DNA of 64,000 bases from positions 682,001 through 746,000 of the forward strand of contig JAXDDX010000188.1 of NCBI GenBank assembly GCA_034670405.1, written 5' to 3'. Position numbers and translations under genes: made by a program. Under the pieces are notes generated by a model that was not told the origin of the DNA, ran no database searches, and was given only the letters and a program-made list of their open reading frames with translations. This DNA comes from Hoplostethus atlanticus. Its lineage: Eukaryota; Chordata; Actinopteri; Trachichthyiformes; Trachichthyidae. Positions 38,672 to 47,997 of the stretch are shown here, in pieces. Each line of letters begins with the position of its first letter. The stretch's first letter is position 1.

Positions 38672-41600
38672 CTGGAGAGACATGGCAGCAACAATCTTTT
38701 ACTGGATCTCTCTGATTCTCTTCTACCTAAAAATATACAATCTAACCACGTCAGTCAACCCAATCCTCTAGTGAATAAACGTGTACATACCTTGCAGTAG
38801 AAATAGAGGGCAGTGTTAGACAACACCATGATTAGCAGCATTACAACTGGTCTGATGATGAGCTCTATTGGAAAGGCTGAAACAGATCAGAATCATCACG
38901 TCAGATCATCTAACATGAGTTGAACAGCTGCAGTAAATACATTAAGGGAACTTTAACATATCCCTGTTTGGTTCAGTTTTTAGATAATCTGATCTGCTCT
39001 CTGCTGAGTAAATTGATGTAAATTGACCTGCAGAAAGTAAGCTTTCAGGAATCACTCATTAACACCTATGTATTTTTGAAATAAAGTGGCTTGTGAACAG
39101 TGTTTGTCCTTCAGGTTACCTGAGACAGTGAGAGAGAGGGCCAGGCTCTCAGAGAAGTTATTGAGGAAACCATAGATGCGATAAACACATCTGTAGTTCC
39201 CTTGGTGGGCGTAGTCTGCAGCAGGAAACAGGAAGTCTGTAGAGTGACTGACAGCTGGCTGGATGTCATATGTTGTGTTGGAGCCAATGAAGGTGAGGTG
39301 GAAGGAGCCTCCTGGGAACTGTGGCTGGATGGAGCACCTGATGGTGAAGCTGGAGCCCTTGAACACATGAAGACCCTGCTGCTGGGTCTCAGAGACCCCG
39401 TCCATGAAGGGAGAGAGGGAGATGATTGGCTGAACCAACAGATCTGTAAACACAGAGGGAGATGACAAAGACTTGGGAATACATGTTAATATCTCAATGC
39501 CCTCCTTCATCAATAATCAGCTATAGGATTGTTTCCTCCCCATCTGTTGTGTCAAAGTGATGAACGCTGACTGTTGAAAGGCATGTCTGTTAGCAGCCAC
39601 CATGCAAGACATAGAGCTGCTACATTCAGATGTAATGCAGAGGAGTCAGAGAGCAGCCTGTCAGTGTGAAAGCAGTGGATGTGATGTCATTGTCCAGTGT
39701 TACCTGAGCAGATCACCTCCAGACTGGTATAGTGCATAGATGAACCCACCACTGTTCCACACTCCCTCAGTGCAGACTCAGATCCACCACAGTCAGCTTT
39801 AATCATGATACAGTTTGTTCTGTAGAACCACTTCTCCATCCTGTTGAAACAGCAGATCCACAGTCCAGCTGTCTACACACTACAGCTGCTGACTTCAGGT
39901 TCCAAGTGATCAGGTCAGTCACTGGTTTCCAGTCCCCCTGGTATTTCATCTCCAGTCCACCATTACAGCGACTGGCTCCACTCACCAACCTGACATCATC
40001 AGGCTCTGACCAGAGACAAGACAGTAAATAATAGAATAAATGTTACTTTCATTTGAAGAGAAATCAAACCAAATCAATGCTGCAGTTTGTCTTCTACCTG
40101 AGCAGGTGAGTCCAACAGCTTTGCCAGGTGAGCAGGTATTTCTATCTGAGCCTGAGGTTCCACAGGCCAGGAGAAGGGACTCACTGCCTTCACACTGGAA
40201 CTCTTTGGTCCACAGTGGAGCCTCCACTTCTCCATAGAGCGCCCCCTGGAGGACTGAAGGAGCCCCACAGCCAAACTCCCTACAGACCACCTCTGCATCC
40301 TGCTGGTCAAAGTCAGCTTCACACACTGAGGACCAGGACTGGTTAGACTTCACCTCCACTCTGCCTGAGCACAGACTAGTGCCGTTCCGCAGCCTGACAG
40401 ACTCTGGAGAGAGAGAGTCCAGTTTCAGTCCTGACCTTGATTCAGTTCTTCATGGTTTAAACACACAAATTAAAGTTTAAACTGTATTAAGCAAATTGTG
40501 CATGTTTGCTGCAAATCGCTTGCAATCATGCAGCCTGTCAGTGTGAAAGCAATTGAGGAAAGGTGATGTCATTGTTCAGTGTTACCTGAGCAGATCACCT
40601 CCAGACTGGTATAGTGCATAGATGAACCCGCCACTGTTACACACTCCTTCAGTGCAGACTCAGATCCACCACAGTCAGCTTTAATCCACGATACAGTTTG
40701 TTCTGTAGAACCACTTCTACTTCCTGTTGAAACAGCAGATCCACAGTCCAGCTGTCTACACACTACAGCTGCTGACTTCAGGTTCCACATGTACCGGGAA
40801 GTCACTGGTTTCCAGTCCCCCTGGTATTTCATCTGCAGTCCACCAGCACAGCGACTGGCTCCACCTACCAACCTGACATCATCAGGCTCTGAACAGAGAC
40901 AAGACAGTAAATAGTAATAGAATAAATGTTACTTTCATTTGAAGAGAAATCAAGCCAAATCAACACCGCAGTTTGTCTTCTACCTGAGCAGGTGAGTCCA
41001 ACAGCTTTGCCAGGTGAGCAGGTGTTTCTATCTGAGCCTGAGGTTCCACAGTCCAGGAGAAGGGACTCACTGCCTTCACACTGGAACTCTTTGGTCCACA
41101 TTGGAGCCTCCACTTCTCCATAGAGCGCCCCCTGATGGACTGAAGGAGCCCCACAGCCAAGCTCCCTACAGACCACCTCTGCATCCTGCTGGTCAAAGTC
41201 AGCTTCACACACTGAGGACCAGGACTGGTTAGACTTCACCTCCACTCTGCCTGAGCACCGACTAGTCCCATTGATCAGCCTCACAGACTCTGGAGAGAGA
41301 GAGTCCAGTTTCAGTCCTGATCTACATTCAGTTCTTCATGTTTTAACACACACAAATTAAAGTTTAAACTGTATTAAGCAAATTGTGCATGTTTGCTGCA
41401 AATCGCTTGCAATCATGCAGCCTGTCAGTGTGAAAGCAATTGAGGAAAGGTGATGTTATTGTTCAGTGTTACCTGAGCAGATCACCTCCAGACTGGTATA
41501 GTGCATAGATGAACCCACCACTGTTACACACTCCCTCAGTGCAGACTCAGATCCACCACAGTCAGCTTTAATCCACGATACAGTTTGTTCTGTAGAACCA

Positions 41601-44600
41601 CTTCTCTTTTCTGTTGAAACAGCAGATCCACAGTCCAGCTGTCTACACACTACAGCTGCTGACTTCAGGTTCCAAGTGTTCAGGTTAGTCACTGGTTTCC
41701 AGTCTCCCTGGTATTTCATCTGCAGTCCACCAGCACAGCGACTGGCTCCTCCCACCAACCTGAAATCATCAGGCTCTGAACAAGAGAGTAAATAGTAAAA
41801 GAAGTAATGTTACTTTATTTTGAAAAGAAATCAAGCCCAATAAAAGCTGCAGTTTCAATTTTAAATTCTCCATTTCTAATTAATTTCTGTATTTACCTGT
41901 TGAATGGTGTTTTATTTCAGCCTGGAGTCCTGAGTAGAAAAATTAGAAATTCAATGAATATCATGATTTGACCAGAGCTCTGAACAGACAAAATATTCTG
42001 CGTTGGCAAGGATTTTCCAGCACCTCAGGGTTTTGAAACCATTTTTTGTTGAAAATGAAAGGTGGTTTCATATGAAATGGTGGATTGGATGGATTGGATT
42101 AAACTCACTCTTGAATAATTTGACCGTTTCACTGTTAATCACGTTAATAATTTGGCTAGTTGACTGTAAGTTACACGTTAATAATTTGACCAGTTCATTG
42201 TAAATTACATTAATAATATTTAATATTTAGTTAATATTAGTTAATATTTAGTTAATAGTTCATATTTTTTTTATTTATCCTTTATTTAACCAGGGTAATC
42301 ACGTTGAGATTTCCATCTCTTTTTCAAGTGGGCCCTGGCCAAGAAGGCAGCATACAAATAATTTCACATATAAAACAACATTAAAAACAAACGCAAGTAA
42401 AAACAAGACAGTAAGAGTACACAGTAAAAAGTGTCTTCAAAATTCAAATAGAAAAAGACAGAATTAAAAACAAGAGCACTCCATGGCAAGCAGGTGTCCA
42501 ATTTTTTCTTTAAAAAGGTTGATTCTAATAAGGGAATCTAGCTTCAAATCTTTTTGTAATATGTTCCAGGAAAGTGGAGCAGCATAGCTGAAGGCGTGTT
42601 TCCCAGATTCTGTTCTCACAGTTGGGACATGATATAAATAGTTAATAATATAATAATAGTTAATATTTAGACTAGTTCAGTATTAATCACGTTAATAATT
42701 AGACTACAAATCAAAATGCACTTGTGCAATGGCATTGTGTTTTTCGTGACTTATTTTACAACTTAGCATATGTTTTGCTTAGTACACATTTTTTAGTTGG
42801 CTATCATTAATGAACTATAACAGTTTACAAAAGTTGTTTGTTATAGATAAATTAACTCCTTAAGATAACTTTTGAGTTTGACTTTTTATATGGAATAATA
42901 AAGATATCCTTTACAAAAATAAAAGCTCTTTTCTATCAGTTTTGGTTTGGAATTCTAACAGTTACTAAGAAATGTGAATTAGTTAAATTATGTTCCATTG
43001 TCATATTCTGTTCTTTGAGGGTATTCAGTGGAAGAGAGCTTGAACAATTACTAATACATATTTCATTAATAAAGTAAAGTATCATTTAAGATGCTACAAA
43101 GGAATTACACCATAAAGTATGCATTATATATGTATTAGGAACATTAAATGTAAATATGCTGTAGAAAATTCACATGAATAAAATAAATACTGTCACAGGG
43201 AAACCCTGTGCCCTAAAGTAAGGCACAGATGCAACACTCACAACTAGACATCATACTGGGCATAATACATTGTTTTATACATTGTTCTAAATTGTTTGTC
43301 ACCTCTTCTCTCTGCTACACTTGTCTCTTCCTCTGCTATAGACCGGGAACTGCCAAATCCAACCGGGCGGGTCCATTCGATTTAAATAGAAGGGTTCCCA
43401 GGGGAAGAGACCAAGTGCGGTAGAGTAGGAGGGGTGTTTGTGTTTCTGTTTAGGGATTAGGCTATTTAAAGCACCCTTTTTAAAGAAACGTATTTTAAAA
43501 TAAGCTTGGATGTATTTTTTAATGATAACATATGATAATTGAACATTGCTGTTCTTGTGACTGTTTGGGATGAGATGATTGATAATGGTCTCTTGAGTAG
43601 GTGGAGCCCACCTGTATTTAAGGGACAAGGCTGGAGCACCTAGGGGGAAGCAAAACCTCATGAGAGAGAGAACAACCAGAGAGAGACAGCGACAGACCAA
43701 CCAGAGAGAGACAGCGACAGACCAACCAGAGAGAGACAGCGACAGACCAACCAGAGAGAGACAGCGACAGACCGCAGCTCCTGCCTTGGGCCCAGTATTT
43801 GCGGCATAGCGAAAGAGCGGATTAGAGTTATTTTCTGTTTGAGGTATTTTCTTTTTGGTGTTTTCCTATTTTTGGGAAAATAGTTTATTTTTGTTTTTCT
43901 TCATTTTTGCTGACCATCTTTAATGCACTGTAAATATCTGCACGGGACTCCACTGCTGTAAATAAAATTCACTTGGACTGCTGAACTTCGCCTGCATCCC
44001 TTTTCATGTGTTTGGCTGCTCGGCCAACCTCACAAATACTAGTTGATAAATCTCTCCATATAGAAGCCATTTGATTTGGGGGGATTGCTCATAAACCTGT
44101 AATGTATTACTGGTTAGTACAGTTCATTCAATATGACTAATGATTAAAATATATTATTTGCAAATTCAAGCCTTTTTGTGAAGTTTTACATATACAACAG
44201 GACATTAGGGAAAACAGCACAATGTTTTTGTTTTATTTCAAACAAATCGGTTTATCTGTGTCCATTGAAATTGAAAAATCATGAGAGACAGGTCAGGGGT
44301 AAAATGGCCAACTGCCAACTGGCCAACAGCTTTGAATGCTTTCTTTGTGAATTTAAACAATACAGCACCATTTTAGATTTTATAAAAAAAAAAAAGCAGT
44401 GGCTAAGTTATAAGAAGTTTGTAAATTAAATTTGTTAAAATGTATAATAAGTTTGTAAATTAAATTTATTAAAAAGAAAACACGTGACAGCCACTCATCA
44501 TCGTCATGCCACAGGCATTGTCAGAATCAGAATCAGAAACAGGTTTAGTTAGACTAGTTCAGTATTAATGATTTTACATTGAAGGCCTGTCTCCTCTATC

Positions 44601-45550
44601 TCATCGAGGAGTAATGAAATACACGCTTTCAGCCTGTCTCCGCTCAGCATATTTTATAATCCATACTTTAGTAATCAATAGTAACATCTGTAAGTAAATC
44701 CACATGTTATTAAGCCATACTCTCCATAATCCATCCATCCATAGACTTGTCTCCGGCGCTGCAGCTGGATACTATTGCTCAGTGGCTCCGCCCATCTCCA
44801 GTCAGGGGAGACATTGTTTTGCTCATGCTAACCCTAAATCCTCAGTATTTTATTTTAATCGATCTGGGTGGAGGCAGTGCAGCTGAGAGGAATCTTTCAA
44901 CCAAAGGAGGAGAGACAAATGTAAACAATTTAGTTTTGTCCCTGAAAGCGGCGTTCTGAAATTATATCTGCAATGTTGAATTTCTGTCCAGTATTGATTG
45001 GTTTCATCACATGGACTCCATTAATATGTTTACAGCTCAAAAAACCTGATTCAATGTTGAATATCTCTGTAGAGCATTGGTTATGATTTTGTTAAACATT
45101 TAGTTTACTTGAATGTGCAATAAGTTGCTTTAAGAAGATAACATTTTTTACAAACTGACAATAAAATAACATGACATTCTTTGTTACAATGACAGGACAT
45201 AGAAATGTGGCTACTTATTGATATTTACTTGAGTCATTCAATTTTGCTGTTGGTAGTCATATGCTTAAGAAAGGGGATGTAGAGCATTTGTCATGAACAG
45301 CTGTATTATTGAGCCAACACAGACACCGTACTTGATCGCAGGATTACTGTGCAGGTGTATCTGGGTAAGACGAGTTTTCTCTCGCACTTCTTTTTCTTTG
45401 GCTGGTGCTTGTTCCATCCTCGGTGTTGTATATGACACTAATAAATCAGTTGAGCTTTATTTAGTTGTCACTGATCATTCAACAATCTCTTTAAATCAGC
45501 GTCCTACCTGTGCTCCAGAGCAACATGAACAGCATCACTATTGGATCCAT
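38552..45550 (-). CDS. SRCR-Ig transmembrane receptor-like gene (ten exons)
   Basis: Assembled from the minus strand with GT/AG borders at every junction: exons 45508-45550, 41897-41929, 41473-41775, 40984-41289, 40586-40888, 40098-40403, 39704-40005, 39120-39443, 38791-38876 and 38552-38671. The product is a type I membrane protein: signal peptide, linker, five SRCR domains in order A-B-A-B-A, an Ig-like domain, one transmembrane helix and a 39-residue acidic tail. Introns are phase 1 up to the membrane exon, then phase 0. With an intact fifth SRCR the coding length would be 2127 nt (708 residues). As written, exon 7 lacks one base and stops at TGA 39803-39805, giving 498 residues with no membrane anchor. 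Group B SRCR proteins (CD5, CD6, CD163, DMBT1) are surface or secreted receptors, often binding microbes or lymphocyte ligands. The ligand here is unknown. No gene symbol is justified. It may be a multigene-family member or a pseudogene. Confidence 0.8.
38791..38876 (-). CDS. SRCR-Ig gene exon 9, transmembrane segment
   Basis: An 86-nt exon (phase 1 in, phase 0 out) encodes IELIIRPVVMLLIMVLSNTA followed by LYFYCK, a single hydrophobic helix with a basic end. The acceptor is GTTTCAG and the donor GTATGT. Confidence 0.8.
39120..39443 (-). CDS. SRCR-Ig gene exon 8, Ig-like domain
   Basis: A 324-nt phase 1-1 exon begins DLLVQPIISLSP. It shows the Ig cysteine pair (SFTIRCSIQP and GNYRCVYRI) about 50 residues apart, with the A-x-x-G-x-Y-x-C pattern around the second Cys. 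It ends SLSLTVSG next to the membrane exon. N-glycosylation sites are visible (SNTT, NNFS). It looks like the membrane-proximal Ig domains of teleost Fc-receptor-like and SRCR-Ig proteins. Confidence 0.8.
39704..40005 (-). pseudogene. SRCR-Ig gene exon 7, SRCR domain 5 (type A) with 1-nt deletion
   Basis: This aligns base for base with exons 3 and 5 but is 302 nt instead of 303. The conserved TATCGTGGATTAAAG reads TATCATGATTAAAG here, so one G of the Trp codon is missing. The frame meets TGA at 39803-39805. The rest of the domain (KADCGGSESALREC...EVICS) is intact in the shifted frame and both splice sites are intact. Because the exon is phase 1-1, skipping it would keep the gene in frame. 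Confidence 0.85.
40098..40403 (-). CDS. SRCR-Ig gene exon 6, SRCR domain 4 (type B)
   Basis: A 306-nt phase 1-1 exon begins ESVRLRNGTSLCSGRVEV and is nearly identical to exon 4 apart from a few substitutions (REFGCGAPSVLQ; LLLACGTS). All eight cysteines are kept. Confidence 0.85.
40586..40888 (-). CDS. SRCR-Ig gene exon 5, SRCR domain 3 (type A, six Cys)
   Basis: A 303-nt phase 1-1 exon begins EPDDVRLVGGASRCAGG and is nearly identical to exon 3. The differing middle reads SRYMWNLKSAAVVCRQLDCG. It lacks C2 and C7 as exon 3 does. Confidence 0.85.
40984..41289 (-). CDS. SRCR-Ig gene exon 4, SRCR domain 2 (type B, eight Cys)
   Basis: A 306-nt phase 1-1 exon begins ESVRLINGTSRCSGRVEV. It has all eight group B cysteines: RC, SSVC, VVCRELGC (two), FQCEGSE, LLDC, NTCSPG and LTCS. 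The Trp of QSWSSVC and the GALYGEVEAPMW region are as expected for the family. Confidence 0.87.
41473..41775 (-). CDS. SRCR-Ig gene exon 3, SRCR domain 1 (type A, six Cys)
   Basis: One 303-nt phase 1-1 exon encodes one whole domain beginning EPDDFRLVGGASRCAGG. SRCR hallmarks are the AAVVCRQLDCG block, the DCGGSES block and the final EVICS. Cysteines correspond to C1, C3, C4, C5, C6 and C8 of group B domains. The usual C2 (after the GxW region) and C7 are absent. Confidence 0.85.
41897..41929 (-). CDS. SRCR-Ig gene exon 2, 33-nt linker exon
   Basis: A mini-exon with a good acceptor (TTTTTCTACTCAG) and donor (GTAAATA). Phase 1 on both sides. It completes the signal peptide and adds EIKHHST before the first SRCR domain. 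Small exons at this position are common in SRCR receptor genes. The 3.6-kb intron before it contains a LINE fragment and a solo LTR. Confidence 0.65.
42115..42710. repeat. AT-rich tandem repeat split by a Rex1-like LINE fragment
   Basis: Units of about 38-40 bp with the core TTAATAATTTGACCAGTTCA occur at 42115-42260 and resume at 42635-42710. Between them, at about 42262-42632 on the minus strand, is a Rex1-like LINE 3' fragment (CTTTATTTAACCAGGG...CCTGGCCAAGAAGG...GGAAAGTGGAGCAGCATAGC) resembling that at 25310-25840. It is located in intron 1 of the SRCR-Ig gene. Confidence 0.6.
43191..44034 (+). mobile_element. solo LTR with 5-bp target-site duplication
   Basis: The 844-bp block starts TGTCACAGGG and ends CCAACCTCACA, flanked on both sides by AATAC (43186-43190 and 44035-44039). 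Inside, on the plus strand, are a TATTTAAG promoter-like box at about 43615 and an AATAAA signal at about 43961, in the order expected for U3-R-U5. No internal retroelement region is attached. It lies in intron 1 of the SRCR-Ig gene in the opposite orientation. Confidence 0.75.
43674..43773 (+). repeat. four perfect 25-bp tandem units inside the solo LTR
   Basis: Units starting at 43674, 43699, 43724 and 43749 each contain CCAGAGAGAGACAGCGACAG. They lie just downstream of the promoter-like box, so within the transcribed part of the LTR. Confidence 0.9.
44040..45507. other. rest of intron 1 of the SRCR-Ig gene
   Basis: No exon-like sequence was seen. A TCAGAATCAGAATCAGAAA piece at 44521-44540 resembles the tail of teleost LINEs but has no body. 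Confidence 0.4.
45508..45550 (-). CDS. SRCR-Ig gene exon 1, signal peptide
   Basis: ATG at 45550 opens MDPIVMLFMLLWST, a short hydrophobic leader, and ends in phase 1 at a donor GTAGGA. The encoded leader continues into exon 2 (GLQAEIKHHST), with a plausible cleavage after Ala in LQA. An in-frame TAG lies upstream (minus strand CTCCTAGCAGCAGAT), so this ATG is the likely start. Confidence 0.75.
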
Positions 45551-45598
45551 ATCTGCTGCTAGGAGTCCAGTGAGTTGGTAGTCAGTCTGTAGCTTTCA

Positions 45599-45676
45599 CC
45601 AGCCTGGTCAGTCTGTCGTCTTAACCAGCCTGGTCAGTCCATCGTCTTAACTAGCCTGGTCAGTCGGTACTCCTAA
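45599..45676. repeat. three 26-bp tandem units just upstream of the SRCR-Ig start
   Basis: AGCCTGGTCAGTC recurs at 45601, 45627 and 45653, 50-100 bp upstream of the ATG on the minus strand. It could lie in the 5' UTR or promoter. Confidence 0.8.
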
Positions 45677-46007
45677 CACAGTGTCTCTTCGTCTCTATGT
45701 CTAATGTTTGACACGTCAGCTCCTCTGTTGTTTCCTCTCCATCTTTATCTCCTCATCAGGTTCCTGTGGTTTCTCTCTAATGTCTGTCCCACCTCGCTGG
45801 GTGGCTATACTGACATGAAGCTGCTAACAGCTGCTAACCGCAGTGACTTTGATTCTCCACACACACCATCTTTTTTTCAAAAACAATTAAAAACACAACG
45901 TCCATATAAAATGTTCTCAGTATTTATCAAGTCATTGATTCAAGATTCATGATCATGATCTACATGATCTACTCGCGTTAGCGCTTGCATATTTAGTTTT
46001 CCCCAGA

Positions 46008-46044
46008 GTTCTCTTGTCTGGTTGTATGTATTAGACAAGAGAAC
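46008..46044. repeat. perfect 12-bp inverted repeat
   Basis: GTTCTCTTGTCT (46008-46019) and AGACAAGAGAAC (46033-46044) flank a 13-nt loop. Confidence 0.9.
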
Positions 46045-46141
46045 ATACATGCTTACAGTGTTTCCATGCTCATCCAGCTCATCGGTTATGACACAGGCCC
46101 AGCGCCAGAACAAAATCACAGGAAGGGCATTTGATTTTCGT

Positions 46142-46160
46142 GGGGGGGGGGGGGGGGGGG
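46142..46160 (+). repeat. poly-G run (19 nt)
   Basis: Nineteen consecutive G on the plus strand. Confidence 0.95.
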
Positions 46161-46524
46161 TCCATAGCCTATTTTCATATTGTATTACTCTAATATTGGC
46201 TTTGATATGTCAGTGCCATATGCTCAGCAAAACCAGCCCATATGAGATTAATTAAATGCCATGACATGAATGACAGAAACATGTCACTTTATGAAGTCAG
46301 CACCATCAGGCGTACTACCTACAGTCAGTAGCACAACTTTCATTGTAAACTTTGATACATCACAGCAGATGCAAAAAATATTTTAAATTGATGACTATGA
46401 ACACCACGACGGGTGCAGGAATAAAAGATACATCTTAGCAGATGCATCAACACTATCACTATCAACACTACAGTGAATAATAAGCCAGTTTATAAAACCC
46501 CAAACATAGCCTATAGCCACGCTA

Positions 46525-46590
46525 CTCAACACGCGGCCCGCGGGCCGCATGCGGACCAAGGTTAATATTATTGCGGCCCTTGGTTGAATT
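46525..46590. mobile_element. possible hAT-derived fragment with 16-bp palindrome
   Basis: GCGGCCCGCGGGCCGC at 46533-46548 is a perfect palindrome inside CTACTCAACACGCGGCCCGC, a sequence seen in many vertebrate hAT-derived repeats. The other end and a target duplication were not found. Confidence 0.35.
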
Positions 46591-46992
46591 TTTATTGTCA
46601 TAGCAACTGCCAATAAAAATATAATATTCTCATTTCAATGAACACAAACCATTTCTAAACTAAATTCTTAATGACCACAAGATGGCGATCGTGCATACTG
46701 TGCTTATTTAGCAATCGTGGGATCAACAAAGAAGATAAACCAACACATGATCAGCGACAAAAACGCTCGCCGCTGGCACTGCCATTGATTTCCTATTTGG
46801 CAAGCGTTGCCGTCGATTCTAGCGTCGCTGCCGCCCTCGGCGTTGTGCACCTGGGCGCAAACGCTGGGTGAGCCCCTGGCGCTGCGCTCAAAGTTCAACT
46901 ATATTCAACTTTGACATTCGCGAAGCTGATCTCTGCGACGCAAAACCAATCACAGCAGTTTGATATCATAGCCGCGAAATAAAAAAAAAACA

Positions 46993-47223
46993 ATGGAGGA
47001 GAAACTTGTTTTCTGTGTGTCGGAGCATCCCGAGTTATACAACATGACGCTTAAATCATACCACGATCTGACTAAAAAGTTTGTGGCATGGAATGATGTC
47101 GGTTTACAGATGAGACTACCAGACTACCTTCCTTCCACTCATGAATTCCACTCTGAATTTGTGAGTCAAAGTCCTTCTCAAAGGCCAGCTGGATCAAGTC
47201 TGTGCAGCATGCCGCAGCGATGA
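46993..47223 (+). pseudogene. MADF-like domain ORF, probable Harbinger-associated fragment
   Basis: A 76-codon frame starts MEEKLVFCVSEHPELYNMTL and continues SYHDLTKKFVAWNDVG. The pattern E-x-L-[IV]-x-x-V-x-x-x-P-x-L-Y...W is the first half of a MADF/Myb-SANT-like DNA-binding domain, as in the accessory protein of PIF/Harbinger transposons. After about 45 residues the similarity ends, where LINE sequence appears to begin. A GC-rich block at 46690-46930 may be part of the same element. It could also be a host MADF gene first exon. I see no further exons. Confidence 0.4.
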
Positions 47224-47429
47224 GCATACTTAAAGACGATGTCTTTACGATGATGTCTAAGTATCAGAATGTAAAGGATGCTAGATCAGCTTATTTCTCT
47301 GACACTTTCGTCTTAACTCCAGGACCCTGTTCAAGGTAATCGAATCTGCTGTTAGCCCTTCCCTCAGCGATTTGATTGTTGCTTCTCCTGATAAAGTTTT
47401 TAGCTTATTTAATTAAGAGAAATTATAAC

Positions 47430-47760
47430 CCATATGAAATCCTCTTACTGTCTATCAAATATTCTGAATGCCTCTGCAGAATAGAGTGCTACTTCTCTTT
47501 GGTCAATGTGTAGTTGATCTTGTGTAAGTCACCAACTCCAGAGTAGGCGAAATATCCCCAGTCCTGAATATTTCCACCACAATATTTGGTTTTAGCCACT
47601 GTTGCATTAACATCTTATGCAGCAGTCTCTCCGATTGCCACCATAAAGTTCAAATTTTGATTCATCTGTAAACAAGACTTTCTTCCAGTCTTCAATACAA
47701 TTTACAATAACGATCTTACGGATATTTATTGTCAGCCTGCTGTATCATCACAACCTCTTC
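47430..47760 (-). pseudogene. Tc1-like transposase fragment inserted in the L2 element
   Basis: Minus-strand translation gives WKKVLFTDESKFELYGGNRR near 47690-47640, the block around the second catalytic Asp of Tc1-like transposases. Decayed pieces follow that correspond to the GGGxxxxWGxF and ILQRH regions. Stops and frameshifts are present. Terminal repeats were not found. Confidence 0.65.
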
Positions 47761-47997
47761 GGTTGAATCTAATGAAGCAATAATGTCCGCAAAGCAAAGG
47801 AAATCCCTGTAGTATAGGCCTAAACCGTACAAAACTAACGGATGGAGCGTGAGTTGTTTGTGTACCTCCCCACTTATAATACTGTGAAGTGATTCGCCGA
47901 ATTAAAAACTGATTGACAACTGGTTCAGGCGGTGTATTGGTGAAATAAGTTTTTGATTGACAGAGGATTGTAAGCCTCTGATTGGCCAAATAAGAAA

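Larger units (their letters stand above)
39700..41780 (-). repeat. tandem array of about 886-bp two-exon units
   Basis: Exon 3, 5 and 7 starts lie 887 and 883 bp apart, and exon 4 and 6 starts are 886 bp apart. Intron sequence is also shared: 40405-40585 and 41291-41472 are almost identical. The array therefore arose by duplication of a type-B-plus-type-A exon pair with its introns, not by exon-only copying. Confidence 0.85.

Noticed and set aside
38674..38731. Earlier acceptor for the last SRCR-Ig exon (after TATATTTTTAG)
   Set aside because: It would give a Cys-rich tail ending at an early TGA. The acceptor at 38672 has a better pyrimidine tract and opens the acidic ENIEL-type tail in phase.
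40040..41232. Plus-strand frames over the SRCR exons
   Set aside because: Antisense shadows repeated in each duplicated unit. They cross exon-intron borders.
43674..43773. 25-bp direct repeats as a CRISPR array
   Set aside because: There are no spacers between units. It is a plain tandem repeat inside a eukaryotic LTR.
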